Assembly (NCBI RefSeq): GCF_014649735.1
Contig: NZ_BMTP01000021.1
Span: forward strand, 1-64,000
DNA length: 64,000 bases
From: Streptomyces lavendofoliae
GTDB lineage: Bacteria > Actinomycetota > Actinomycetes > Streptomycetales > Streptomycetaceae
Direction of reading: 5' to 3'
The notes beneath the pieces were generated by a model, which was not told the DNA's origin, ran no database searches, and saw only the letters and a program-made list of their open reading frames with translations. Positions 44,987 to 53,648 of this stretch are shown here, one piece after another. The stretch's first letter is position 1. The number at the start of each line of letters is the position of its first letter. A program made the position numbers and the translations under genes.

Positions 44987-45109
44987 CCGGCGCACGGCTG
45001 CAGCAGCGTGCCGGTCGACGCGGACGATGGTGGAGCCGACAGACAGGCCCCAGCCGACGGCGATGAGATAGCCCGTTTGGGTGAGACCGGCGTTCAGGCA
45101 TGGCGCTGC
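44987..45109 (-). mobile_element. IS5-like transposase fragment
   Basis: The leftward frame reads LIAVGWGLSVGSTIVRVDRH then AAAAVRR. This resembles the Ser-Val-Asp-Ser-Thr-Ile-x-Arg-x-His-Gln-His segment of IS5-group transposases, but the catalytic-region Asp and a His are changed. Only about 35 residues are recognisable. Confidence 0.4.
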
Positions 45110-45179
45110 GATAACTCTCTCAGTCAAAGCCCGTTTACTGAGCACCAGTTGAATTCGAGTTGGCGATACCGGAGGACCC

Positions 45180-46475
45180 GTGACCGAGCCAGAACTGCCA
45201 GGGGCTGCCCAGGAGATCGCGGCCTTTCTCGAACGGATGGTGGGCGGACCGCTCGATTTCGGCGTGCGCGCCTGGGACGGCAGTGCTGTTGAGGGCGGAT
45301 CCGAGTCGGTGCTCGTACTGCGAGACGCTCGCGCGGTGAGCCGGATGCTTTGGCGCCCCGGGCAGCTCGGCGCCGCTCGTGCGTTCGTGGCCGGCGACTG
45401 CGACATCGAAGGTGATCTTGTCGGCGTGGTACGGCAGTTGGGCTCCGTGTTGGGAGTGCCGTGGCCCGAGCTTGCGAGCGCCGGACTGGCGGCCCTCCGG
45501 CCCGCACTGAGCTGGAAGATCTTCGGCCTGCCCGTCCCGGCACCCTCGGCCGAGGTCCGGCGTTCCCGCGGAGCACGTGCCGTCCGACACCATTACGACG
45601 TGGGTGACGAGTTCTACCAGCTGGTACTGGGCCCCTCCATGGTCTACTCCTGCGCCTACTGGCCGGAGCGCGGTGAGCAACCCGGCTACAGCCTGGAGGA
45701 GGCGCAACGGGCCAAGCTCGACCTGATCTGCCGCAAACTCGACCTGCAGCCCGGCATGCGGCTGCTGGACATCGGCTGCGGCTGGGGCAGCCTGCTGCTG
45801 CACGCCGCTCAGCACTACGGGGTCGAAGGGGTGGGCGTCACTCTCGCCCGGAACCAGGCCCGGTTCGCCGCCCAGCGGATCGAGAAGGCGGGCCTGACGG
45901 ATCGGCTGCAGGTCCGGTTGCAGGACTACCGGTCGGTGCAGGACGGCCCGTTCGACGCCGTGTCAAGCATCGAGATGACCCACCACCTGTCTCGCTCCGG
46001 ACAGCGCGAGCATGCGGCCGCTCTGGCCCGGCTGGTGGCGCCCGGCGGCCGGGTGCTCAGCCACGAATTGTGTGTACTGAGGAGCGGGCGAAAACTGATG
46101 CGCAGTCCGTTCCTGCTCCGCTACCCCCATCCGGATCTCCAACCCGGTACGGTTGGCCGCAGCGCACTGCTCGCCGAACGCTCCGGCCTGGAACTACTCG
46201 ACGTGGAGAATCTCCGCGATCACTTCGTGCCGACATGCCAGGCTTGGTTGGGCAACCTGGAACGGCACCGCGAGCGCGCCACGGCCCTGGTCGGGGAGGA
46301 GACGGTGGCCATCTGGCGGCTCTTCTTCGCCGTCGGCCTGCTGGCCTTCGAGGCAGGCCTGGCCAGCGTGCAACACCTGGTCTGCACCCGCCCCCGCCCG
46401 GTCGGCAGACACATCTTCGCACCTCAGCCGATTGAGTATCGTCGGCCAGAGCCGGGCGCTGTTCCGGCCGTCTGA
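45180..46475 (+). CDS. Cyclopropane-fatty-acyl-phospholipid synthase family protein
   Basis: The 431-aa protein starts at GTG 45180 (GGAGGACCC). It has an N-terminal substrate-recruiting domain (WDGSAVEGGSESVLVLRDAR, AFVAGDCDIEGDLV) and a SAM-dependent methyltransferase domain: HHYDVGDEFYQLVLGPSMVY, SCAYW, LLDIGCGWGSLLLHAA, GVTLARNQARFAAQRI, SIEMTHHL. It should methylenate or methylate an unsaturated acyl chain, consistent with the desaturase nearby supplying double bonds. The SIGMFEHVG string of classical enzymes reads SIEMTHHLS here, so the exact reaction (cyclopropane, methyl-branch or other) is open. Confidence 0.9.
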   Translation: MTEPELPGAAQEIAAFLERMVGGPLDFGVRAWDGSAVEGGSESVLVLRDARAVSRMLWRPGQLGAARAFVAGDCDIEGDLVGVVRQLGSVLGVPWPELASAGLAALRPALSWKIFGLPVPAPSAEVRRSRGARAVRHHYDVGDEFYQLVLGPSMVYSCAYWPERGEQPGYSLEEAQRAKLDLICRKLDLQPGMRLLDIGCGWGSLLLHAAQHYGVEGVGVTLARNQARFAAQRIEKAGLTDRLQVRLQDYRSVQDGPFDAVSSIEMTHHLSRSGQREHAAALARLVAPGGRVLSHELCVLRSGRKLMRSPFLLRYPHPDLQPGTVGRSALLAERSGLELLDVENLRDHFVPTCQAWLGNLERHRERATALVGEETVAIWRLFFAVGLLAFEAGLASVQHLVCTRPRPVGRHIFAPQPIEYRRPEPGAVPAV

Positions 46476-46532
46476 CGGCGAAGCGGGACTCGACCGCCCG
46501 CCTCACGCCGCCCCCTCGGTCTCGGCGGCAAG

Positions 46533-46586
46533 CCGTGCGAACTGGTGGTCACCCCAACGGAGAGGAATGACCACCAGTTCGCACGG
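46533..46586 (+). terminator. Perfect 19-base-arm inverted repeat
   Basis: Arms 46533-46551 (CCGTGCGAACTGGTGGTCA) and 46568-46586 are perfectly complementary across a 16-base spacer. It lies 57 bases after the cyclopropane synthase-family stop, so it may be its terminator. Its length and perfection, and the IS debris that follows, also fit an element end or recombination site. Confidence 0.6.
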
Positions 46587-46639
46587 TCGGTCAGCTGCAG
46601 CACCCAGGACCAGGATGGCCAGGACCACGGTCACGCCAT

Positions 46640-46960
46640 CTCCTGACGGTGTTCACGCCCGGCCAGGCCGGAGACGTACCGGCGTTCGATCAGGTGATGG
46701 CTGCCATGGCCGCCATCCGGATCCCGCGTCGAGTCGGCCGGCCCAGGACCAGGCCCTTCGTGGCGTTGGCGGACAAGGCGTACTCATCAAGGGTTATCCG
46801 GGACCACCTGCGACGAGGCGGAGTACGGGCCGTGATCCCACAACCTGCCGACCACGTGGCCCACCGCAGCGCAGAGGCCGCGGTGGCGGTCGACCGCCCG
46901 GATCCGACCGCGAGGCCTACAAGCGACGCAACACCGTCGAACGCTGTATCAGGCAGCTCA
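46640..46960 (+). mobile_element. IS5-like transposase fragment
   Basis: Rightward frames read VFTPGQAGDVPAFDQVMAAM, RVGRPRTRPFVALADKAYSS, RVIRDHLRRGGVRAVIPQPA, then after a shift REAYKRRNTVERCIRQL. These are the C-terminal DDE motifs of an IS5-group (IS1112-like) transposase, with the catalytic Glu region in NTVERC. The N-terminal half is missing. Inactive. Confidence 0.75.
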
Positions 46961-46971
46961 CGGCCGGAGGC

Positions 46972-47230
46972 ATCCCTTCTGCGGGTCGAAGCAGAAGAGT
47001 CCGTGCTCGCGAGCCAGGGCAGCGGTGTGTTTGGACACTTCCTCAGCTTCGCCATAGGACATGAGCAGGTACACCATCGGCCCCGACGCCTCCTCGAGAC
47101 CGGCGGTTACGGCCATACGACACTGCGGTCGTCATCCGGGTATCGCGCGACGAGGGCTTCCACGTAGGCCACGATGCGCGGCACCGGAGGTACGACGACA
47201 CCGTCCGACTCCAGATAGCGCTCGCGAGCC
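46972..47230 (-). pseudogene. Conserved hypothetical protein, frameshifted remnant
   Basis: Leftward reading gives RIVAYVEALVARYPDDDRSV then, after a shift near 47100, AGLEEASGPMVYLLMSYGEA, EEVSKHTAALAREHGLFCFD and PQKGCLRP. The final Leu-x-Cys-Phe-Asp-Pro-Gln pattern is a recurrent feature of a small actinomycete protein family of unknown function. The N-terminal part is only partly traceable. Confidence 0.5.
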
Positions 47231-47589
47231 AACCCATGAACCCCGCCACCCTGCGCGACGCACTCCGATAAACCGCCGCCGCAAGAACTCCTCGCCGACC
47301 AAGGCAGCCGACGCGATCGACGGGGCCCGCCAGTGGACCGCGAACGACCCGGCCGTCCTGCCCGCACGCGTCCGCAGGGATCTCACTACGCTGCTGCCCC
47401 ACCTGCGGGGAGAGCCGGGCAGTGTCCTCGTCCCGGACGGCGCGTTCGTCGGCGGCGTCCGGCAGAACGGCGCCCTGCCCCAGGTCGGCTACGTCATCTT
47501 CACTGACAGCACGCCGTGGCCCCGCCTGATGGCGCGGGGTCGCTCGCGTGGTGGGTTCCGTCGGCGTCATCGTGCCGCCGGGGTCGGGT
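47231..47589. other. Unresolved stretch, possible gene fragment
   Basis: A rightward frame (47290-47520) contains the protein-like stretch ARQWTANDPAVLPARVRRDL and GSVLVPDGAFVGGVRQNGAL, but has no start, no recognised family and lies among relics. Treated as a possible fragment only. Confidence 0.3.
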
Positions 47590-48795
47590 CTACCAGGTGA
47601 CCGGTAGTGCCTCCGGTCCTCGGATGAGTACGTCTTTCTGCCAGGGAACGTTTGCGGGGTCGGTGGCCAGCCGCAGGTCGGGGAGGCGTGTGAGGAGGGT
47701 GGTCAACAGCAGTTCGGCTTCCATGCGGGCCAGCAGTGGTGCCAGGCAATGGTGGGGGCCGTAGCCGAAGGCCAGGTGGGGCGGGCCTTTGCGGTCGATG
47801 TCGATCCGGTGCGGTTCGGGGTAGCACCGCTGGTCCCAGTTCGCGGCCACGTAGGAGACGTAGACGGCTTCGCCACGCCGGATCAGGACGCCTCCCACCT
47901 CGACGTCCTCGGTGGCGATGCGTGCTTGTCCCACGCCGTGCTTGTGGGGGATCCAGCGCAGCAGTTCTTCCACGGCCGCCGGTACGGCGTGCGGGTCGGA
48001 GCGCAGTCGGTTCTTCAGGCTGTCGTCGGTGAGCAGGAGGTAGACCATGTTGGAGGTGTGGTTGCGTACCGCGTGCCAGCCGTTGAGGGCCATCAGCGTG
48101 GCCAGGGCGAGGAGTTCCTCTTCCTCGATCTTGCCGCTGTCGACAGCGTCTCCGAGTTCGCTGATGAGGTCGGCCTGCGGCTGGAGCCGGCGTTCGCGGA
48201 CCAGTTCGAGGAAGAAGGCGCGGGCTTCTTCCTTGGCCTGCCGTGCTCGTTCGACCTCCGTTTCGTCCTTCGCCCGGGTCAGCACGGCATCCGCCCATGT
48301 GCGCAGGCGCGGCCGGTGCGCTTCCGGCACACCCAGCACAGCCCCGATGACATGCATGGGGAAGGGGGAGGTCACGTGCTCGACGAGGTCAGCGGGAGGT
48401 CCGGCTGCGACCATGGAGTCGACGAGTCGGTCGAGTACGGCTTGGGCGCGGGGGTGCAGGGCTGCCATGCCGGAGCGGTTGAACGTCGAGGAGACCACGG
48501 AGCGGACGCGGGTGTGGTCGGGCGGGTCGACGAAGCTGACCGCACGGTCCAATGGGATGAGGTATTTGTTCATGCTGGGCAGTGGCCGGCCGACGATGTC
48601 GCGGCTGAACCGGGGATCAGAGGTGACGAACCGGACGGCGTCGTGCCGTGTCGCCAACCAGCACTCGCCGGGAGCTCCGTGCGGCAGCCGGATCCGGACG
48701 ACCGGTTCGGCCCGCAGCGCCTCGCGGAGAAAGGGGTCGAAGTCGAGGGCAGCCAGGTCCGACACCTCGTACAAGGGCGCGGTTACGTCCTTCAT
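47590..48795 (-). CDS. Cytochrome P450, CYP158A-like (biflaviolin synthase type)
   Basis: The 401-aa P450 has heme Cys in FGYGPHHCLAPLLARMEAEL, ExxR in VEELLRWIP, and a I-helix reading NGWHAVRNHTSNMVYLLLT, without the usual acid-Thr pair. CYP158A enzymes share that absence, and they couple flaviolin into biflaviolin or triflaviolin. Its ATG overlaps the cupin gene's stop (TAATG), so it is co-translated as the last gene of the rppA operon. The Streptomyces genes in this position in other species are CYP158A2 or P450-mel. Expected product: polymerised brown pigment precursors. Confidence 0.9.
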   Translation of the reverse strand: MKDVTAPLYEVSDLAALDFDPFLREALRAEPVVRIRLPHGAPGECWLATRHDAVRFVTSDPRFSRDIVGRPLPSMNKYLIPLDRAVSFVDPPDHTRVRSVVSSTFNRSGMAALHPRAQAVLDRLVDSMVAAGPPADLVEHVTSPFPMHVIGAVLGVPEAHRPRLRTWADAVLTRAKDETEVERARQAKEEARAFFLELVRERRLQPQADLISELGDAVDSGKIEEEELLALATLMALNGWHAVRNHTSNMVYLLLTDDSLKNRLRSDPHAVPAAVEELLRWIPHKHGVGQARIATEDVEVGGVLIRRGEAVYVSYVAANWDQRCYPEPHRIDIDRKGPPHLAFGYGPHHCLAPLLARMEAELLLTTLLTRLPDLRLATDPANVPWQKDVLIRGPEALPVTW

Positions 48796-49358
48796 TACTG
48801 GCTCCTGGCTGGCTGGTCATGGCGCAGCGGTGTGAGCTGCTCGATGTCGTAGCGGCGGCGCAGCGCGGCGATGGCGTCGTGGTCCGCGGGGCCGTCGGCG
48901 GACAGGATCTCCAGGAGCTCCTCGAAATAGCGCTCATGGTCCGGGGGTGGGGATGACTGGAAGAACATCCGGGCCGGAACGCCGGTGGGGTTGGCGAAGG
49001 CGTGCGGGCAGCCGGGCGGGACCAGGATGACCGTGCCGGGCGTGGCACGGACCACACGCTCACCCTTCGGCGACCGCCACCCCCGCCAGCCGTCCGCGGT
49101 ACGCACCCGCGGCTCGAAGGCGAGAACGTCGAGTTCGCCCTCGAGGACGTAGAACAGTTCCTCGCTGCGCGCGTGGACGTGCGCGCCGACGTCGAAGCCC
49201 GGCGGTACGAGCACCTCGAAGCTCGATGCGATGCGCGACTGTGCGCCGGTCACTTTGAAGGTCACATGCTGGGCGGCCGCACGAAGGGTACGGCCCTCAC
49301 CGGGTGGCACGATCAGGCCGCTGCCCGGGGCCATCGTGGTCACGGGGTGGGCAGTCAT
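48795..49358 (-). CDS. momA: Cupin quinone-forming monooxygenase (MomA-like)
   Basis: The 187-aa protein starts at ATG 49358 with AGGA upstream. A single cupin barrel is visible: FEVLVPPGFDVGAHVHARSE with metal-binding His and Glu, ELFYVLEGELDVLAFE, and GTVILVPPGCPHAFANPTGV with the last His. Sandwiched between rppA and CYP158A, it corresponds to MomA-type enzymes that oxidise tetrahydroxynaphthalene to the quinone flaviolin. A spacing of 20 bases from the rppA stop supports one operon. The name is by position and fold. Confidence 0.85.
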   Translation of the reverse strand: MTAHPVTTMAPGSGLIVPPGEGRTLRAAAQHVTFKVTGAQSRIASSFEVLVPPGFDVGAHVHARSEELFYVLEGELDVLAFEPRVRTADGWRGWRSPKGERVVRATPGTVILVPPGCPHAFANPTGVPARMFFQSSPPPDHERYFEELLEILSADGPADHDAIAALRRRYDIEQLTPLRHDQPARSQ

Positions 49359-49378
49359 CGGGTTTCCTGCTGGAAGAG

Positions 49379-50431
49379 TCACGGCGTACGGCTCCAGTGG
49401 CCCAGCGCCATCTCGGCCGTGATGCCGGGGCCGAACCCGGCCAGCAGGCCGCGTGCCTGATCGGCGGCACCGCCTTCGTCGAACAGCCGGCGCAGCGCGT
49501 CCAGTACGACGGCGCTCGCGATGTTCCCGTACTCGGTCAGCGTGGCGCGGCTGTGACGGAACGCCTCCGGCTTGACGTGGAGGAAAGTGCTCAGGTCGTC
49601 GAGGATCCGCGGCCCGCCGGCATGCACGATGTAGAAGTCGAGGTCCGCGGCATCCCAGCCGTGATGGTCGGCGAGGCCGCGCAGCGCGGGGGCCAAGGGC
49701 TCCATGGTGCCCGGCACACGCTTGTCCAGCAGGAAGTGGAAGCCGGTCGCGCTTACGTCGTACGCGATCCAGTCCTCCGTCCCCGGGATGAGGTACGAGC
49801 CGTTGCGCTCCAGGCGGATCCCGTGGCCCCCCGTCCCGCGGACGACAGCGGCGGCCACACCGTCGCCGAACAGGCCGTTGGACAGCAGCGATCCGATGCC
49901 GAGGTCGGTGGGCTGATAGCACAGCGAGCAAAATTCGCATGCCACGATCAGCGCGTTCGCCCCCGGGTGCGCCGTGCAGAAGTCATGCGCCCGGTTGATC
50001 GCCGCACCGCCCGCCGCGCAGCCCAGCTGAGCGATCGGCAACTGCCGCGTATCGGCCCGGAATCCCATCGTGTTGATAAGCCACGCGGTGAGCGAGGGCA
50101 TCATGAACCCGGTACAGGACACATAAACGATCATGTCGATATCCGCGGCCCGCAGCTCGCTGTCCTCCAGCGCACGCCGTACGACCAGCGGGACACGGGC
50201 CTTCGCCTCGGTCGCGTACAACCGGTTGCGCTCCTCGAAGCCCGGGTGCGCGAGTGTCGCGGCGATCGGCTGCACGAGGCGGCGCGTGCGCACCCCGGTG
50301 TTCTCGATCAGGCGCAACGCGAGGCCCAGCTGGGGATGGCCTGCATGCCGCGACCGCGCGAGCGCGAGTGTCTCCTCCATGGTGATGACGTATTGCGGAA
50401 CCGAGACGGCTGGCCGACACAAGGTCGCCAT
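49379..50431 (-). CDS. rppA: 1,3,6,8-tetrahydroxynaphthalene synthase (type III PKS)
   Basis: The 350-aa type III polyketide synthase condenses five malonyl-CoA units. Catalytic triad: Cys in IAQLGCAAGGAAINRAHDFC, His in YIVHAGGPRILDDL, Asn in YGNIASAVVLDAL. IVYVSCTGFMMPSL and LIENTGVRTRR also match RppA proteins. It starts at ATG 50431 and is first in the operon with the cupin and P450, a widespread streptomycete pigment locus. The divergent hydrolase at 50629 shares the upstream region. Confidence 0.96.
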   Translation of the reverse strand: MATLCRPAVSVPQYVITMEETLALARSRHAGHPQLGLALRLIENTGVRTRRLVQPIAATLAHPGFEERNRLYATEAKARVPLVVRRALEDSELRAADIDMIVYVSCTGFMMPSLTAWLINTMGFRADTRQLPIAQLGCAAGGAAINRAHDFCTAHPGANALIVACEFCSLCYQPTDLGIGSLLSNGLFGDGVAAAVVRGTGGHGIRLERNGSYLIPGTEDWIAYDVSATGFHFLLDKRVPGTMEPLAPALRGLADHHGWDAADLDFYIVHAGGPRILDDLSTFLHVKPEAFRHSRATLTEYGNIASAVVLDALRRLFDEGGAADQARGLLAGFGPGITAEMALGHWSRTP

Positions 50432-50628
50432 AGGACACCCTTACCCCACCGGCACGAGAGTGCCTTCGCTGACCTGGACGCATCGTTAACGATCAGCACC
50501 CACCCCGGTCACCCTCCGTAGCCGTGGCTAGGGCCTGTCGGGCGGATCATGGAGCCGAGCTGAGAGCGGCTGCTTCAGCTGCGGCAATTCGGTGGACTGG
50601 CCTGGATGTAGTGTGCAACGTTCCTGGC

Positions 50629-51450
50629 ATGCCGAGCGAGATAACCCTGCCAGAGTCCTTCGGAGCCGCGTCGCTGGAGTCCTTCGACGGCACCGCCATC
50701 AGCTATCGACAGCTCGGCTCGGGGCCACCGGTCGTCATGGTCCACGGCTCCGGCGGTGGGTTGCACTCCTGGCAGCCGGTGGCCGAGCACCTCGCCGACC
50801 AGTTCGAGCTTTGGATACCCGCCCGGCGCGGGTATGCCCCGAGCGGGCTGGGCCGGTCGCCGAAGCGCTTTGCCGACGAGGTGGGGGATCTCGAGGCACT
50901 GATTGCTAAGATCGGCAGTCCCGTGCACCTGGTCGGTATGTCCTATGGAGCCTCCGTCGCCCTGCACGCCACGGCAAATGGACTGCCGGTTCGCTCGCTG
51001 GTGCTGTGGGAGCCACCTCTGTACGCGGCCGGGGAAGAACTGGCACCCGTCCTGGGCGAGTTCTCGGCGCTGACCGCGAACGGTGACCGACGGCAGGCCG
51101 ATCGGTTGCTGGCGGAGAAGGTGGCCCGCATCCCGGCCGCGCTTCTGGACCTCATGGATGCGGGCGAGCCCCCCGATAACGAACCCGACGACGCGCCCGG
51201 CTGGCGCCGTGACCTCGAGTCGATGGCCGCCGACTCGGTGGACGTGGAGCGCTGGTCCACGGTCAGCGTCCCGACACTGCTGATGCGGGGCGCCGACACC
51301 TGGCAGCCGATGCCAGCGACGCTCGACCGGCTCGCGACCGCACTGTCCCACGTCACCTACACGACGTTCCCCGGCCAGACGCACTTCGCGCCCTCGGTTG
51401 TCCCGGAAGCCGTGGCGGCGGAGATCGCTCGCTTCTTGCCTCGGTCCTGA
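50629..51450 (+). CDS. Alpha/beta hydrolase
   Basis: The protein is 273 aa from ATG 50629; the frame extends upstream but has no better start. It opens MPSEITLPESFGAASLESFD. Oxyanion region VVMVHGSGGGLHSWQPVAEH, nucleophile elbow VGMSYGASVAL, acid loop TLLMRGADTW and catalytic His in FPGQTHFAPSVV are all visible. Cytosolic esterase, lactonase or C-C hydrolase; substrate unknown. It is divergently transcribed from rppA, but no evidence ties it to the pigment pathway. Confidence 0.88.
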   Translation: MPSEITLPESFGAASLESFDGTAISYRQLGSGPPVVMVHGSGGGLHSWQPVAEHLADQFELWIPARRGYAPSGLGRSPKRFADEVGDLEALIAKIGSPVHLVGMSYGASVALHATANGLPVRSLVLWEPPLYAAGEELAPVLGEFSALTANGDRRQADRLLAEKVARIPAALLDLMDAGEPPDNEPDDAPGWRRDLESMAADSVDVERWSTVSVPTLLMRGADTWQPMPATLDRLATALSHVTYTTFPGQTHFAPSVVPEAVAAEIARFLPRS

Positions 51451-51483
51451 AACCGTTCAGGACTGCGGGCCAAGCTGGTCACG

Positions 51484-51975
51484 TCACGACCTGAGCCACA
51501 GGCGGACCGCGGCGACGGTGACGGTGCCGTGAAAGATGTAGGCGCGCTTGTCGAATCTCGTGGCCACGGCCCGGGAGGTCTTCAGCGCGTTGATTGTTCG
51601 CTCAACTTCGTTCCTGCGCTTGTAGATTGTCTTGTCGAAGCTGGCGGGCCGGCCGCCCTTGCCGCCGCGGGCTTGGCGGTTGGCCCGTTGGTTCTCCGGT
51701 TCGGGGATGGTGTGCTTGATCTGGCGTCGTCGCAGGTAGCGGCGGCTTCGGCGGGAGGAATACGCTTGGTCCCCGCCGAGATGGTCGGGACGAGTCCGGG
51801 CCGCCCACCGTCCATGCGGGCGACACGGATGCGTTCCATTAGCGGGATGAACTGCGGGGCGTCGCCCCACTGGCCCGGGGTGATCAGCAGCGCCAGTGGG
51901 CGGCGTCCGCCCTCACCGGCAAGGTGGATTTTGCAGGTCAGGCCGTCACTGGCCGGCCTCCTGCAAGAGGTCGCT
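51484..51975 (-). mobile_element. IS5-family transposase, truncated and frameshifted
   Basis: Leftward frames give LTCKIHLAGEGGRRPLALLI, TPGQWGDAPQFIPLMERIRV, then DHLGGDQAYSSRRSRRYLRR, RQIKHTIPEPENQRANRQAR, GGRPASFDKTIYKRRNEVER and the end TVTVAAVRLWLRS. This is the C-terminal half of an IS5-group DDE transposase with one frameshift. The N-terminal half is gone. A relative is present at 63640-63785. Confidence 0.85.
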
Positions 51976-52197
51976 GACGCTTTGGCTCGCTAATGCTGGT
52001 GGTGGTGGTGGTGGTGGGGTGGGGGAGGGTCAGATCTCCGCCGTGACTGCGTCCGGATAATATGACGACCAACCCTGGGGTGCAGTAGCTTCACAGTGGG
52101 ATGTCGCACGAGTGGCGTGTCACCACAGTCGGGTGCAGCCACGGAGGCCAACTAGCTGAGAAGTCACTCCATACGACGACTGTTCAGGAACCACATC

Positions 52198-52602
52198 GTG
52201 ACTCTCAAGCGCGTGGGTGCGACCCTCGCAGCAGCCCTTGCCCTCGTGTCCAGCAGCGCCCTGGTCAACGCCGCACCCGCCGCCGCGCTCGGTGGATGCC
52301 CCGTGAACCAGCTCTGCCTCTACGCGGGCGTGAACTTCAACTACATGGACTTCCGCACCGGCACCGTATCTGGATGCTGGTACTGGCCCAACTACTCGAC
52401 GGCTCACAACCGGCAGATCGTCTCGTACGTCAACGACCTGCCGGTCAATGCCAGCCTCTGGAAGCCTAATCCGGTGAACCGGGTCTACTACGACGCCGTC
52501 GCCACCATCCGTCCTGGCGGCTTCAGCACCTCCACCGGTTCGTCCTCCGCGTTCAGCATGGTGGACTATGTATGCACTGGGTCGGCGTCGCCGAATCACT
52601 GA
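52198..52602 (+). CDS. Secreted peptidase inhibitor I36-like protein
   Basis: The 134-aa protein starts at GTG 52198. The signal peptide (MTLKRVGATLAAALALVSSS, cleavage near NAAPAAA) is followed by a mature domain of about 105 residues with CPVNQLCLYAGVNFNYMDFR, CWYWPNYSTAHNRQIVSYVN and a late Cys. This is the layout of peptidase inhibitor I36 / Streptomyces metalloproteinase inhibitor and related beta-gamma-crystallin-like folds. It may inhibit metalloproteases outside the cell. Small palindrome downstream at 52618-52634. Confidence 0.8.
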   Translation: MTLKRVGATLAAALALVSSSALVNAAPAAALGGCPVNQLCLYAGVNFNYMDFRTGTVSGCWYWPNYSTAHNRQIVSYVNDLPVNASLWKPNPVNRVYYDAVATIRPGGFSTSTGSSSAFSMVDYVCTGSASPNH

Positions 52603-52617
52603 GGCGGCGGTGTCACC

Positions 52618-52634
52618 ACCGGACAGTGTCCGGT
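52618..52634 (+). terminator. Short palindrome after inhibitor gene
   Basis: Perfect 8-base arms (ACCGGACA / TGTCCGGT) about a single central G, 16 bases after the stop. A hairpin with so tight a loop would lose the inner pairs, so the terminator role is tentative. Confidence 0.35.
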
Positions 52635-52682
52635 ACAGCTGACCGACGCCGAGCCGGCCCTGAGCCCGGTGCGCTCCTTGCC

Positions 52683-53060
52683 TTAGGGCCCGCTGCAAAG
52701 CGACCTTGCCCAGAGCAGGAGCGACGCCAGAGTGACCGCTGCTTCGTAGGAAGTGGCGGTCTTCTCATACCTGGTCGCGGTGCCGCGCAATGGTCGACGG
52801 TGTCGCGGCGGCGGTAGGTGTCGCGGTCGAAGCCCGGTGGTCAGCCGTGCTGGTCGTCTCTCGGGGATGGTGAGTGCGATCCCGCGTTTGCGTAGATGGT
52901 GCGGAATCCGCGTGAGCTGTCTGGGGTGTCCGGTGCGCGACGTCGTGGTGCAGCGAGGGGGGCCGGGGCGGGTGCCGCGTATGCGGACCTGACGCAGCCA
53001 GGCAGCCTCATGACGCTGAGTGAGCTGTCGGGGGCTGCCGATCGCGGTCGGGGATGATCC
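52683..53060 (-). mobile_element. IS5-like transposase C-terminal remnant
   Basis: Leftward frames contain IPHHLRKRGIALTIPERR, FDRDTYRRRDTVDHCAA and ATRYEKTATSYEAAVTLASL then LLWARSL, the C-terminal third of an IS5-group transposase in at least three frames. Heavily decayed; a 13-base G run (53073-53085) lies just outside. Confidence 0.7.
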
Positions 53061-53072
53061 GCGGTGAGTGAC

Positions 53073-53085
53073 GGGGGGGGGGGGG
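53073..53085 (+). repeat. Thirteen-base poly-G run
   Basis: Uninterrupted run of 13 G in non-coding DNA between IS debris and a broken acetyltransferase gene. Likely unstable in replication and hard to sequence. Confidence 0.85.
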
Positions 53086-53194
53086 CTGGCCGCGGAGGCT
53101 GTGGAGTCACATGTCCGGGTGTTCTTCGAGAGGCACTCCGTAGAGGGTCGTCGACTACGACCTCGGGCCTGTGGACCCTGCTCGTGACGACGGC

Positions 53195-53648
53195 CGGCGG
53201 GACACCCCTCGGGCGTCCCGGTACACGTCCCGGGCCTCAGGCTGCTGCTCGAAGCCGGCCGACCTGTGGGCGGCGACAGCACCGGCATTCGAGCCCGGGG
53301 TGCAGGCGATCGCAGAGGACGAGCCCAGCTCCCGGAGCGCGGTCGCAGCGGCTGACGGTGATCGCCCTGCCGTAGCCGCGACGCCGATGTTCCCGGTGCA
53401 CGCCCATCGGTTCGAGCAACCCCGGCTTCCCCGGGCCGGCTGACCACACCGTCACCGGCCGCCTCCGCGCTGCCCCGGCGGTCGTGGGCGACCAGACTCC
53501 GGGGCTCGGCGTACGGCGACCCGGCGGCCATCGCGTGCCAGCGCTCGTCCGCGAACGTCGACCCGTCGAACGCCGCCCGATGCACGGCGGCGCGCACGTG
53601 CGTCTGCTCCCGACCGACCACCTCCATCCTCACACCTGCCTCCTCCAC
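53195..53648 (-). pseudogene. GNAT acetyltransferase, frameshifted
   Basis: Joined frames read VRAAVHRAAFDGSTFADERW, then VWSAGPGKPGLLEPMGVHRE with HRRRGYGRAITV (the acetyl-CoA-binding Arg-Arg-x-Gly-x-Gly loop), then AATALRELGSSSAIACTPGS and NAGAVAAHRSAGFEQQ. This is a typical GNAT N-acetyltransferase order, broken near 53350 by a single-base shift and again between the first two parts. Substrate unknown. Confidence 0.7.
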
